A stretch of 64,000 nucleotides of DNA. Origin: DAOQVR01 sp035341665 (lineage in GTDB: Bacteria; Chloroflexota; Anaerolineae; JAAYZQ01). The stretch spans positions 62,001 to 126,000 of the forward strand of contig DAOQVR010000001.1 of NCBI GenBank assembly GCA_035341665.1, written 5' to 3'. The notes beneath the pieces were generated by a model. That model was not told the origin of the DNA. It did not search any database and saw only the letters and a list, made by a program, of their open reading frames with translations. Within the stretch, counting starts at the first letter, position 1. The number at the start of each line of letters is the position of its first letter. Position numbers and translations under genes: made by a program. Below, one piece after another: positions 7,462 to 16,211 of this stretch.

Positions 7462-8160
7462 GTGAGCGTAGGACAGCTCTATCGGCTGCAGCAGATTGAC
7501 AGCGAGGGGGACGACAAGAGCCAGCGCCAGTCCGAGATAGTAGAGAGCCTGGAAGTGCCCGAGGATCTTGTGGAGGCCCGCGCACGTGCCGCCGAGGCCG
7601 AACTCCAGCTGCATGACACCAAAACCAGGATGCGCGCCATTGAGCTGGAAGTGGGCAGCCTGAACACCAAGCTCAAGGCCAACCAGGAACGGATGTACGG
7701 AGGCAAGGTCCGCAACCCCAAGGAGTTGAGCGGCCTTGCGGAAGAGGCCAATTCGCTCAAGCGCCACCGGTCCGAGCTCGAAGATGCCGAGCTCGACCTG
7801 ATGCTGCGCTCTGAGACCCAGGAAGCGGACTTGGCCGCGCAGACTGCTCTGTTGCGCCAGTTGGAAACGGACTGGGTGGAGCAGCATGGAGCGCTCGTTG
7901 CTGAGAAGCAAGGCCTGGAGGCACGCCTTCTCGAAATACAGGACCTCCGGAAAGAAGTACGATCGCGCATCCCGCGGGCCGAGTTGGCGATGTATGATGA
8001 TCTTCGTGCCAGGTTGGGAGGAGTGGCAGTTGCGCTCCTGCGGCATGGGATGTGCCAGGTCTGTGGGGTCGACCTTCCGACGGCCGAGGCTCTCGCGGTG
8101 GAGCGGGGCGCGACGCACTTCTGCCCCGTGTGTGACCGACTTCTGTGCGGGGGTGGGTAG
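7462..8160 (+). CDS. coiled-coil zinc-ribbon protein (C4-type, DUF164/CdsZ-like)
   Basis: A 232-residue protein. Residues from about 10 to 190 are a long charged coiled coil rich in Glu, Arg, Gln and Leu, including the family landmark RNPKELSGL. A C-terminal zinc ribbon follows, CQVCG then CPVCD about 25 residues later. This is the architecture of the CT398/CdsZ (YbgF-unrelated) C4-type zinc-ribbon family, found in most Chloroflexota, Actinobacteria and Chlamydiae. The exact role is unsettled, and links to sigma-54 and type III secretion were proposed in Chlamydia. GTG 7462 is chosen for the GGAGG six bases upstream. Expression may be attenuated by the leader at 7295-7461. Confidence 0.85.
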   Translation: MSVGQLYRLQQIDSEGDDKSQRQSEIVESLEVPEDLVEARARAAEAELQLHDTKTRMRAIELEVGSLNTKLKANQERMYGGKVRNPKELSGLAEEANSLKRHRSELEDAELDLMLRSETQEADLAAQTALLRQLETDWVEQHGALVAEKQGLEARLLEIQDLRKEVRSRIPRAELAMYDDLRARLGGVAVALLRHGMCQVCGVDLPTAEALAVERGATHFCPVCDRLLCGGG

Positions 8161-8243
8161 CCTGGGAGGCGACAGCTGCCTGCTCGTCGGCTTCTCCGGC
8201 GGAGTCATTTGTCGAGCAATCAGACAGGGAGAGATAGCAGCGC

Positions 8244-9713
8244 ATGGTAGACAGGGACAGAGTGAAGGGCGCGCTGGCTGAGCTTCAGGCGTTTCTAGGT
8301 GAAGGGAGAGCTACAGACTCCGCGATTCACCGGATGGCCTACAGCCGCGATTGGAGCCCTCGGCCAAAGGAAATGATCGATCTGCCGGACATCGTAGCTG
8401 TGCCCCAAAGCACAGACGATGTCGTGCGAATCGTTGAGGTGGCGTTGCGGCACCACCTCCCCGTAGTCCCCTTTGCAGGTGGGACGGGCATGGGCGGAAG
8501 CGTCGTGGCCTGGAAAGGTGGGATCCTGGTCGAAACCAAGGGCATGAACCGGGTGCTGGAGGTCGATCCGGCGAACATGTCGGTGACGGCACAGGCAGGC
8601 ATCACGCTCTGGGAGCTGAACGAAAAGCTCGCTCCGTATGGCTTGTGGCTTCCGCACCAGCCGGAGAGCAAGCGGGCGTGCACCATCGGGGCGTCGATTG
8701 GATGTGACAACGACTCGACCTTCGGGGTGCGCTATGGCAAGATCATGGACTGCCTGACCGACGTTGTGGTGGTGACGGGGCGGGGCGAGGCAATTCGGTT
8801 TGGGCACCGGAAGGCGTCTTTCTCCTCCACCGGTTACAATCTCATGGACCTCTTCGTGGCTGCCGAGGGAACGCTGGGCGTGGTCACCGAGGCGACGCTG
8901 CGTGTTGTCACCCTGCCCAAAACGCGGCTAGTGCGAGGATGGGTGTTTCGCACGCTCGTCGATGCCGCCCGCGCCCTGGAGCGCACTCTTGCGAGCGGGC
9001 TCTCTGTGGAGAGCGCACACATCAACTGCCGTCGGCGCCTGCACTTCTACACTCACTCTTTCCGCCAGAAGTACGGCCGTGACCCAGACGTGCCGGAATG
9101 GGCCGAGTCCATCCTGTTCCTGTCGTTCGCCGGGGACGAAGAGGTCGTGGACTTTAGCCTGGGCAAGGCGCGCCAGATACTGGAAGGTGAGTTCGGCGGC
9201 GAGCTGGTGCGGGAGCAGGAGATGGTCGAAGGCTACTGGGACAGCAAGCACCGGCTCGACTTTGTTCCGTTCAAGCAAAAGTGGCCCGACAGCCAGAGGC
9301 AGAAAAAGTTCGGGGCGGCGGACGTCGGCGTGCCCATGGGCCACCTGGAAGAGATGTACCGTGCCTTCCTCGAGATTGCCGCAAAGTATGGGCAGGACAT
9401 CCTGGGAATGACCGTCTACAACGAGACGCCCAACAAGGTCAGCCCGAGCATCAGCTTTGCGGTGTTTACCGATGACTCGACCCAAGAGGCTGTGGCGGAC
9501 TTTTACCGGTACGTGCGGGAGATGAGCCTCAAGGCGGTGGAGCTTGAAGGAACGATGAGCACCTACATCGGCGACGGCGACCGGCTGGGAGGGTTCAGTG
9601 AGCGGGAGCACGGCCGCAGCTACCAGTACATGAAAGAGCTCAAGGCGCTGTTCGACCCCGACAACATCATGAACCCCGGGAAAAAGTTCGAGTCGCGCTG
9701 GATAAAGGACTGA
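8244..9713 (+). CDS. FAD-binding oxidase, GlcD / D-lactate dehydrogenase type
   Basis: A 489-residue flavoenzyme. The PCMH-type FAD domain (about 40-225) has VPFAGGTGMGGS for the pyrophosphate and GASIGCDNDSTFGVRYG around the isoalloxazine. The C-terminal cap ends in the family hallmark ALFDPDNIMNPGK. It should oxidise a 2-hydroxyacid such as glycolate or D-lactate, passing electrons to the iron-sulfur partner encoded 12 bases downstream. The substrate is not readable from sequence; alkylglycerone-phosphate-synthase-like or other hydroxyacid specificity is possible. The start is ATG 8244 with an upstream GGGAGA. The two genes share one transcript ending at 10860. Confidence 0.88.
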   Translation: MVDRDRVKGALAELQAFLGEGRATDSAIHRMAYSRDWSPRPKEMIDLPDIVAVPQSTDDVVRIVEVALRHHLPVVPFAGGTGMGGSVVAWKGGILVETKGMNRVLEVDPANMSVTAQAGITLWELNEKLAPYGLWLPHQPESKRACTIGASIGCDNDSTFGVRYGKIMDCLTDVVVVTGRGEAIRFGHRKASFSSTGYNLMDLFVAAEGTLGVVTEATLRVVTLPKTRLVRGWVFRTLVDAARALERTLASGLSVESAHINCRRRLHFYTHSFRQKYGRDPDVPEWAESILFLSFAGDEEVVDFSLGKARQILEGEFGGELVREQEMVEGYWDSKHRLDFVPFKQKWPDSQRQKKFGAADVGVPMGHLEEMYRAFLEIAAKYGQDILGMTVYNETPNKVSPSISFAVFTDDSTQEAVADFYRYVREMSLKAVELEGTMSTYIGDGDRLGGFSEREHGRSYQYMKELKALFDPDNIMNPGKKFESRWIKD

Positions 9714-9725
9714 TCGAGGATTGGC

Positions 9726-10799
9726 ATGGAGAACCACGAGGCATTACAGCCGTTCGTCGACGATATCTACACGTGCAACCGGACCAGGTGCGGCTTCTGC
9801 CGGGAGGAATGCCCGGTCTATCGCGTAAAGCGGCTGGAAACCTACTCGAGCCGGGGACGCATGCTGGCCGCACGGGGACTGCTCGAAGGGGTCCTGGAGC
9901 CTTCCGGAGAGCTGCAGGAGGTGATGGATGACTGCCTGATGTGCGGGTACTGCCAGGCTCGCTGTGCGCTCCACAATCTTGACATCTTCAGCGCAGTGCG
10001 CGAAGAGCTGCGGGCTGCGGGGTACGTCTCGCCGAAGCACGAAAAGACCGCAGCCAAGATCCTGGAGGAGGGCACGCTTTTTGACCGCCCGGCGCCCATC
10101 CATCGTCAGGGCACTACGCCTCTCTACCTGGGTTGCGCCTACCAGAACAAGCCGCACGAGGTGGACAAGATCGTCTCAGTGCTAGGCAAAGTCGGGATCG
10201 ATGCGCTGATCTCTGACGAGGTGTGCTGCAGCTACATCGTCGGGGCGGTGGGCCTGGAGAAGGAGTTCGGACAGGCGCAGGAGCGCTTCCGCCAGATCTA
10301 TGGCCCCCACCTGGCGGGAAGCATCCTCACCGTCTGTCCGACCTGCACGGCGACGCTGCGGGATGAATACGGCCTCCCTGTGCAGCACGCCCTGGTGGCG
10401 GTAGCGCAGAGGTTGGAGGGCATGAACCTGGTGCGGGTCAGCCGGAAGGTGACGTACCATGACCCCTGCCACCTGGGAAGGATGCTGGGCGTCACAGAGG
10501 AGCCGCGTCGGATTTTGCGGGCATTGGGCATGGAGCTGGTCGAGATGGAGCACCACGGGACCTTCTCCACCTGCTGTGGGGGAGGCGGCGGCGTGCTGGA
10601 TGTGGACCGGACTCTCGCCGTCGAAGTGTCCAAGAACCGGGTGCGCGATGCGGTTGCCGTCGGCGTGGACACAATTGTGACGGCATGCCCGACCTGCCAG
10701 CCGACGCTGCTGCGAGGTTCGGGCCGGGTGGCCAATGAGCTGGGCGTGTTTGTGGACGTGCTTGACCTTTGGGAACTGCTGGATCAGGCTCTGCCGTAG
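9726..10799 (+). CDS. iron-sulfur (CCG domain) partner subunit, GlcF/LldE-like
   Basis: A 357-residue electron-transfer subunit. Two ferredoxin-type clusters occupy the N-terminus (CNRTRCGFCREECP about residues 15-28; CLMCGYCQARC about 68-78). Two CCG/heterodisulfide-reductase-type cysteine-rich domains follow, the second with DPCHLGR and CCGGGGG and a late CPTC. This is the GlcF/HdrD-like design that carries electrons from the FAD subunit to a quinone or another carrier at the membrane. It pairs with the flavoprotein gene immediately upstream. A ribosome site, GAGG, precedes ATG 9726. Confidence 0.88.
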   Translation: MENHEALQPFVDDIYTCNRTRCGFCREECPVYRVKRLETYSSRGRMLAARGLLEGVLEPSGELQEVMDDCLMCGYCQARCALHNLDIFSAVREELRAAGYVSPKHEKTAAKILEEGTLFDRPAPIHRQGTTPLYLGCAYQNKPHEVDKIVSVLGKVGIDALISDEVCCSYIVGAVGLEKEFGQAQERFRQIYGPHLAGSILTVCPTCTATLRDEYGLPVQHALVAVAQRLEGMNLVRVSRKVTYHDPCHLGRMLGVTEEPRRILRALGMELVEMEHHGTFSTCCGGGGGVLDVDRTLAVEVSKNRVRDAVAVGVDTIVTACPTCQPTLLRGSGRVANELGVFVDVLDLWELLDQALP

Positions 10800-10822
10800 C
10801 ACATGGTACCGGCTCTCGAATT

Positions 10823-10860
10823 GCCTCCAGCGCGACGGCACTTGCGGGAGGCGTTCTTTT
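10823..10860 (+). terminator. intrinsic terminator after the FAD/Fe-S oxidase pair
   Basis: Stem GCCTCC (10823-10828) with GGAGGC (10847-10852), plus inner pairs CGC/GCG, followed by GTTCTTTT. It lies 24 bases after the stop and faces the yggT 3' end. Confidence 0.75.
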
Positions 10861-10889
10861 GTCGAGGACCCCGCTGCCCACCCTGTGCG

Positions 10890-11162
10890 TCAGGAACGGT
10901 AGAGCAGCGAGACAACAAGCATGCGTGCCAGGTCAAGGAGGATCATTGCCGCCACTGGGGAGATGTCCACCGTGCCTCCGATCGGGGGGATGACCCGCCG
11001 CAGAGGGGCCAAGATTGGTTCGGTGACCCGGTAGAGGAAGCGGACAATTGCCCGGGGTAGTCGGTAAGGGTTGGGTCCCAACCAGGAGAGGATCACCCGG
11101 ACCAGAATCAGGAACTCGTACGCCCTGAATACGGCCGATATGCCGTTGGCCACAAGGGTCAT
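10890..11162 (-). CDS. YggT family integral membrane protein
   Basis: A 90-residue YggT/YlmG protein with two hydrophobic helices (about 8-27 and 68-88) around the family loop: SWLGPNPYRLP, VTEPILAPLRRVIPPIGG.DISP. It is inner-membrane and is linked to cell division and osmotic stress in Firmicutes and to nucleoid or thylakoid organisation in cyanobacteria and plastids. Mechanism is unknown. It is the last gene of pgeF-yggS-yggT, the same order as the ylm cluster of Firmicutes but without sepF. Confidence 0.92.
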   Translation of the reverse strand: MTLVANGISAVFRAYEFLILVRVILSWLGPNPYRLPRAIVRFLYRVTEPILAPLRRVIPPIGGTVDISPVAAMILLDLARMLVVSLLYRS

Positions 11163-11238
11163 CGAGTCAGTCCCGGGTTATGATCGACATAACGACTCCG
11201 AGCAGGAGACCGATTGGCCGCGCGCCGCAGTCTACATA

Positions 11239-11958
11239 TCATGGGTCGTCTCCTGCGAAGATGGCTCGCCCGATCCGGACCATAGTGGCTCCCTCCTCGA
11301 TGGCAACCTCAAAGTCGTCAGTCATTCCCATGGAGAGATTCCGCCAGTCGGTATCTGGAAAGGTGTCTCTCAACTCATCCCGCAGACGGCGCAGGGCGAT
11401 GAATACGCCGCGCGCATCCTCCGCATCGGCGACAATTGGCGCGATGGTCATCAAACCTTCCACCTTGATGTGGGGGAGAGCCACGACCTGGCCTATGCTG
11501 GAGAACAGCCTCTGGCGTCCTTCGGGGTCCTTGAGCCAACCAGAAGCACCAAAGCCGCCCTTCGAGGCCTCGCCCGAAACGTTGATCTGCACCAGCACAG
11601 GCAGGCGCTCCGGGCGCTGCGCGGATAGCCGGTCGAGCCGGGCGGCGAGGCGCACGCTGTCGACCGAATGCACAACCTGCATCGACAGAAGGACCTGCTT
11701 GGCCTTGCGGCTCTGGATGTGGCCAATCATGTGCCAGGTGATGTCCGGCGGTAGGAGAGCCGCTTTTGTGGCGGCCTCTTCGACCCGGTTCTCGCCGAAG
11801 TGACGCAATCCAAGGTCGTACGCCGCCCGGATCGTGTCGATCGGCACCGTCTTGCAGACGGCAACAAGGCAGACAGCTGCGGGGTCGCGCCTGGCGCGCG
11901 ACGCTGCGGCGGAGATGCGGCCCAGTACCGAAGAAAGCCGGGTCGATAGCCCCATCAC
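11239..11958 (-). CDS. yggS: YggS family pyridoxal-phosphate homeostasis protein
   Basis: A 239-residue PLP-binding TIM-barrel protein (PLPBP/YggS/YlmE). The PLP lysine sits in VAVCKTVP (about residue 36). FGENRVEEA, WHMIGHIQSRKAK, VNVSGE-like VQINVSGEASKGG, LMTIAP and the phosphate-binding end SMGMTDDFEVAI..GATMVRIGRAIFG-like region all fit. It has no catalytic activity of its own and controls free PLP and 2-oxoacid/amino-acid balance. Its ATG overlaps the pgeF stop by 4 bases, so the two are translationally coupled. Confidence 0.95.
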   Translation of the reverse strand: MMGLSTRLSSVLGRISAAASRARRDPAAVCLVAVCKTVPIDTIRAAYDLGLRHFGENRVEEAATKAALLPPDITWHMIGHIQSRKAKQVLLSMQVVHSVDSVRLAARLDRLSAQRPERLPVLVQINVSGEASKGGFGASGWLKDPEGRQRLFSSIGQVVALPHIKVEGLMTIAPIVADAEDARGVFIALRRLRDELRDTFPDTDWRNLSMGMTDDFEVAIEEGATMVRIGRAIFAGDDP

Positions 11959-12896
11959 AGGCGCCCTCCAGGTTCACCCTTGCCGCCCTGAGGGCTGATT
12001 CTGTGCTCGCCAAACCCGGGCAGGCTCCTTGGGTGCAGGGAGGCGGGAAAAGCTACGCTGGGACTGACCTTCCTTGGTGGTTCCCCCTGCGGCAGATCGC
12101 TCACTTCGTGCGCCAGTCGCTCGCGAAGGTACGCCACGACCGCAAAGCGCCCTGTAAGCCCTTTGTCGGCCCGGTGCGAGAAGAACTCGGAGCTGCCGCA
12201 GCAGGTGCAGATGCCTGCCTGTTCTATCTGAGCCACCCCGGCATCGGTCAGCTGGTCTGCATTGCCGGCGGAGAGATCGAGGCGCCAGCGAGCTCCGTCA
12301 CGCCTCATGACCCGCCGCCAGTCTGGGAGCGAATAGCCCATGGCGGTGGCAACGTCATCGCCCACCTCGTAGCAGCAGGGGCCGATGGCTGGCCCGAGCG
12401 CAGCAAGGAGGTCCCGTGGCTCGGAGCCAAAACTGCGTCCCATGGCCTCCAGCGCTCTCCGTACCATGCCCTGAGCAAGCCCGCGCCATCCGACGTGGAA
12501 CAACCCCAGGGCGTGCCGGGCTCGATCGTAGAGGAGGACTGGCTGGCAGTCGGCGAAACGCAGCATCAGAGCGAGCCTGGCAGATTGGGTCACCAGCCCG
12601 TCCGTCTTCTGGAGGACCCTGCCCGCATCCTCTTCCGTCGCGAGGGCAACGTGATTGCCATGAACCTGTTGAGCTGTGACCACACGGTTGGGCGATATCC
12701 CCATGTATCGGAAGATGCGCGCATGGTTCTCCGTGGTCGCCGGCAATTCATCGCCCACGCTGTTCCCCACATTGAGCGTGGCGAAGGGAAGCCTGGAGAC
12801 GCCTCCCAGCCGGGTGAAGACGGCATGGCTGAGGTGCTCGGCGGGCAAGCTGTGGAAGCGGTAGGTGACCAAGTCACCACTGATCTCACGGTGCAT
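11955..12896 (-). CDS. pgeF: peptidoglycan editing factor PgeF (laccase-domain)
   Basis: A 313-residue YfiH/YlmD-type protein. The metal-site residues lie in QQVHGNHV, RFADCQPVLLYD and HVGWRGLAQGMV, and a GPAIGPCCYEVG motif follows. Family members hydrolyse UDP-MurNAc-L-Ser, removing wrongly charged peptidoglycan precursors, or act as purine-nucleoside deaminase/phosphorylases. About 45 residues past ...LTGRFAVVAYL (the usual end) form a low-complexity tail. It leads the pgeF-yggS-yggT transcript, from the promoter at 12925-12953, and functionally suits the nearby cell-wall cluster. Confidence 0.92.
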   Translation of the reverse strand: MHREISGDLVTYRFHSLPAEHLSHAVFTRLGGVSRLPFATLNVGNSVGDELPATTENHARIFRYMGISPNRVVTAQQVHGNHVALATEEDAGRVLQKTDGLVTQSARLALMLRFADCQPVLLYDRARHALGLFHVGWRGLAQGMVRRALEAMGRSFGSEPRDLLAALGPAIGPCCYEVGDDVATAMGYSLPDWRRVMRRDGARWRLDLSAGNADQLTDAGVAQIEQAGICTCCGSSEFFSHRADKGLTGRFAVVAYLRERLAHEVSDLPQGEPPRKVSPSVAFPASLHPRSLPGFGEHRISPQGGKGEPGGRL

Positions 12897-12924
12897 GGTG
12901 CTGTCTCAAGCGGGCAGTGCCGGG

Positions 12925-12953
12925 AGTGTAGCATACCTGACCGGGGACGGCAA
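12925..12953 (-). promoter_or_regulatory. promoter of pgeF-yggS-yggT
   Basis: On the minus strand: TTGCCG (12948-12953), 17 bp, TACACT (12925-12930) with an extended TGC. The start near 12918 gives a leader of about 22 bases. Confidence 0.65.
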
Positions 12954-13035
12954 GCACCCGTCCACTCGGAGGGAAGCGACGCCGCCCTCCATGACTCATA
13001 CGCCGTCAAGCATTGCCGGGGGCCGGCGCAGCGCT

Positions 13036-13710
13036 TCAGTCAGCGCCGACAAGCGACGGAAGCCCATAGACCCAGCGGCTGAAGCCATCGGTCCACTCAT
13101 ACGGGACGCCAAGCTCCGAAAGGCCGATCCACAAAATCCCCACGGCTTCCCTCGCTGTTAGCCAAGCCCGGTGGCGCCATGGGATGCCGGCTAGGTTCGT
13201 GCTTGTCGGGCTGGGGTGTACCGCTATGCCTTCCCCTTCGAACAGCAGGCGCGCTCGCTCGAGGTGGAGAGGGTGACTCACGAGGATGGCTGACCGCCAG
13301 CCCTGTTGCCGCATCAGCAGGGCAGTCGCGCGCGCATCCTCCCAGGTCGTCATCGAGTCTTCCGCGAGTAGTACGTTTGTCGCGGGCACGCCCTGTGCCA
13401 CAGCCAGCCGGCACGCCACTGCAGCCGCGGAGAGGCGATCGCCCCGGTAGCCGCCGGTGCATATCAAGTGGCGAGCAAAACCGGCCTGGACGAGGGCGAC
13501 TCCGTGGAGGGTGCGCGATTGGAGGTCAGGCCCAGCCTGGCCGCTGGCGTCCACCTGCGCCCCCAGCACAACCACAACATCTGCCTTGGTGGCCTGGTCA
13601 CGGGAACCGGTGCGGTTAATGCGATATGCCAGGTACGCAAACTGCGCCACCCCGGCCAGCAGGGCCATGGCCGTTACGACAGAGAGCGTGCGCAGAAGTC
13701 GCCGGAACAT
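13036..13710 (-). CDS. YdcF/SanA-family DUF218 membrane-anchored protein
   Basis: A 224-residue DUF218 protein. A single N-terminal membrane helix (about 9-30) is followed by the conserved Rossmann-like domain: VVVVLGAQVD, LICTGGYRGD, EDSMTTWEDAR and ILVSHPLHLERA, which are the family's landmark segments. SanA relatives affect envelope barrier function and vancomycin tolerance; the biochemical activity is unproven. The ATG directly follows a strong promoter (13717-13745) that would make a leaderless mRNA. There is no Shine-Dalgarno sequence. Confidence 0.85.
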   Translation of the reverse strand: MFRRLLRTLSVVTAMALLAGVAQFAYLAYRINRTGSRDQATKADVVVVLGAQVDASGQAGPDLQSRTLHGVALVQAGFARHLICTGGYRGDRLSAAAVACRLAVAQGVPATNVLLAEDSMTTWEDARATALLMRQQGWRSAILVSHPLHLERARLLFEGEGIAVHPSPTSTNLAGIPWRHRAWLTAREAVGILWIGLSELGVPYEWTDGFSRWVYGLPSLVGAD

Positions 13711-13716
13711 AGGGCG

Positions 13717-13745
13717 ATTTTAGCACGGCCTCCGCCACATGCCAA
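13717..13745 (-). promoter_or_regulatory. promoter of the ydcF-like gene, leaderless
   Basis: On the minus strand: TTGGCA (13740-13745), 17 bp, TAAAAT (13717-13722) with an extended TGC. Only six bases separate the -10 box from the ATG, so transcription should start at the A of the start codon. Confidence 0.7.
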
Positions 13746-13769
13746 CTGCCGTGCGCCACTATCCCGCCC

Positions 13770-16199
13770 CTAGCACTCGCTAAAGCCGCAGTTGACGCAC
13801 TTCCGGCAGCCCTCCATCGCAACAAAGGTTGCCTGGCCGCAATCTGGGCACAGGTCCGCATGCTCGCCGGGAATATGGATGGGAAGAGGGAGATGCTCTA
13901 GCGGCGGTACTGATTCGACCACCGTCATGTGCCGTGCGAGGACCTGTGCAACGGCATCGGGCAGTGATCGAACGCGGTTGGGCCCAAAGCCCAAGGGGCG
14001 TGGGCCACCGATGCCTGCCAGTTGGTCGATGACCTCCGTGAGGCGTTCCTGAGCCGTCAGGGCAGAAGGCATGCGGAGTATGAGGCTGATGAGCCGGCCG
14101 ATGGCTTCCGCGACGGCAGCTGTATCCGAACCAGCTTTGCCGACATTGGCAAACACCTCAAACGGTGCCCGATCGCCGTTTTCATTGATGGTGATGAACG
14201 CTGTGCCGAGAGGACTAGGTGTCCGATACGTGGTCCCGTGGAGAGTCGCGGGTCTCGGCTTTAGCGGCTCAGGTTCGGACCGCGCCAGTTCCCGCGCAGC
14301 GCGCGTCTTCTTCGTCTCGAGAACGGCCCGCTCGCGCGAACCCGCAACATAGGCAGTCAGCCCCTTGCAGCCCAGTCTCCAGGCGAGTTGGTAGGCGCGT
14401 GCGACGTCTTCGACCGAGGCGTCCTCGGGAAAGTTCACCGTCTTGGAGATGCTGTTGTCGACAAAGGCCTGAATCGCGGCCTGCATCCGCACGTGGCCCT
14501 CGGCCGGGACGTCGGAAGAGACGACGAATACTCGGGCGACGTCTTCCGGTACCCCAGGCACGCCTTGGCAACTCCCCGTGACCGAAACACTCTCCAAGAT
14601 CCGCTCACGCAAGCCAGCATCGACACCAGCGCGCTCTAGGGACCGCATAAACAGCGGGCTCGAGTACGCGAGCTCCGTGTCGTGAGCCTCGTCATGGAAG
14701 TGGCGCACATACGCCAGCGCAAAGGCTGGCTCGCAGCCATAGGCCTCGCATCCGGCCACGGTGGAAATCGTGCCGGTGGGGGCTACGGTGGTCTGTGCCG
14801 CATTCCGAATACCATGAACCCGAATGCCCTGCGCGATCCCCTGCCAGTCCACGTGCGGTCGCCCGAACTCGCGGGCATAGGGTGTCAGAGGGGCGGGCGG
14901 ATGCCACTCCAGTTCTGAGGGATCATAGATCGAGCCTTCGATGGCTGGAAACGCCCCTCGCGCACTGGCTCTCTGGATGCTTGTGCGCATCGCGTGATAG
15001 CGAACAAACTCCATGACCTGGGCAGCAAACTCCTCGCCTTCGGGGCTTCCGTAGCGGATGCCCACCCGGTACATGAGGTCGCCCAGCCCCATGACTCCCA
15101 ATCCAATGCGCCTGGCCCGGCGTGCTGCCTCCTCAACCTCCGGCACGGCGGGCAGGTATTGGTTGGCATCGACCACATTATCCAGGAAACAGGTGGCCAA
15201 CTCGACAGTCCGCTGTAAGAGCGCCCAGTCGACTCTGTCCTCCTCTGTTGCATGTTTTGCCAGGTTAACGGACCCAAGGCAGCAATTCTCATATGGGCCG
15301 AGCCACTGCTCGCCGCATGGGTTGGTTGCCTCAAGCTGGTATAGGTGGGCCACAGGATTGTGGCGGTTCGCGGTGTCTAGGAACAGGACACCTGGCTCGC
15401 CGTTGCGGTGCGCATATCTGGCGATTTCGTCAAACACCTCGCGAGCGCGTATGCGCTTCCACACCGAGCCATCCTGTGGGCTTATCAGGTCGTATTCGTC
15501 GTCCGATTCGACAGCGCGCATGAAAGCATCGGTGACGCCCACGGATATGTTGAAGTTGGCAATGTCCCCTTCGTCGCCCTTGCAGCGGACAAAGTCCAGT
15601 ATGTCAGGATGGTCCACGCGGAGCACCGCCATGTTCGCCCCGCGGCGAGTTCCTCCCTGGGCAATCTCCCCGAACGCCTTGTCGTAGACCCGCAGGAAGC
15701 CGACCGGCCCTGTGGCGAGGCCCTTGCTCGTACTGACCCGAGCGCCCTTTGGCCGGAGGCGCGAGAACGAGAAACCGTTGCCTCCGCCTGTTTGCTGGAT
15801 TAGGGCAGCCACACGCAGTGTCGAGAAGATCCCGGCCGGGTCCCGACCCATGTCGTCGTGGATGGGCAGGACAAAGCACGCCGCCAGCTGGCCGAGGGGT
15901 GTTCCGGCCCCGGTGAAGGTCGGCGAGTTGGGCATGAATCGAAACGAGGTCAGGATGTCGTAGAACGCCAGGGCTGTTGAGGAAGGATTCTGCCCGTAGT
16001 GGGCGTCTGGGGCAGCGACAACCGTCGCCACCCTCCAGAACATCTCCGCAGGTGACTCAACTGGCTCGCCATGGGCACCATGGCGGAGGTACCGCCGGCG
16101 CAGCACCGTGAGGGCATTCTCCGTCAGCAGGATTTCTCTGTCCAGGGCCGGCGGCTCGTCCGGAAGACCAATGGGGGATCGATCGATTGCTTCACGCAT
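13770..16199 (-). CDS. nrdJ: adenosylcobalamin-dependent (class II) ribonucleotide reductase
   Basis: An 809-residue B12-dependent ribonucleotide reductase. It makes deoxyribonucleotides independently of oxygen, using a thiyl radical from adenosylcobalamin. Landmarks are FMPNSPTFTGAG.P.GQLAACFVLP (first redox Cys), GGGNGFSFSRLRP, GG.RRGANMAVLR, the active-site TNPCGE (about 283-288), NCCLGSVNLA and the phosphate-binding APTGTIS. The C-terminal 30 residues hold CPDCG...C.KCVNCGFSEC, the swinging-arm thiol/zinc motif. NrdR, its regulator, is encoded 12 bases upstream on the same transcript. A corrinoid adenosyltransferase gene at 48258 could supply its cofactor. Confidence 0.95.
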   Translation of the reverse strand: MREAIDRSPIGLPDEPPALDREILLTENALTVLRRRYLRHGAHGEPVESPAEMFWRVATVVAAPDAHYGQNPSSTALAFYDILTSFRFMPNSPTFTGAGTPLGQLAACFVLPIHDDMGRDPAGIFSTLRVAALIQQTGGGNGFSFSRLRPKGARVSTSKGLATGPVGFLRVYDKAFGEIAQGGTRRGANMAVLRVDHPDILDFVRCKGDEGDIANFNISVGVTDAFMRAVESDDEYDLISPQDGSVWKRIRAREVFDEIARYAHRNGEPGVLFLDTANRHNPVAHLYQLEATNPCGEQWLGPYENCCLGSVNLAKHATEEDRVDWALLQRTVELATCFLDNVVDANQYLPAVPEVEEAARRARRIGLGVMGLGDLMYRVGIRYGSPEGEEFAAQVMEFVRYHAMRTSIQRASARGAFPAIEGSIYDPSELEWHPPAPLTPYAREFGRPHVDWQGIAQGIRVHGIRNAAQTTVAPTGTISTVAGCEAYGCEPAFALAYVRHFHDEAHDTELAYSSPLFMRSLERAGVDAGLRERILESVSVTGSCQGVPGVPEDVARVFVVSSDVPAEGHVRMQAAIQAFVDNSISKTVNFPEDASVEDVARAYQLAWRLGCKGLTAYVAGSRERAVLETKKTRAARELARSEPEPLKPRPATLHGTTYRTPSPLGTAFITINENGDRAPFEVFANVGKAGSDTAAVAEAIGRLISLILRMPSALTAQERLTEVIDQLAGIGGPRPLGFGPNRVRSLPDAVAQVLARHMTVVESVPPLEHLPLPIHIPGEHADLCPDCGQATFVAMEGCRKCVNCGFSEC

Positions 16200-16211
16200 C
16201 TCTATTCCTGA

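Noticed and set aside
11766..13082. A 438-codon plus-strand frame over yggS and pgeF
   Set aside because: The minus-strand genes have complete conserved motifs; the plus-strand translation shows only repetitive Arg/Pro/Gly content.
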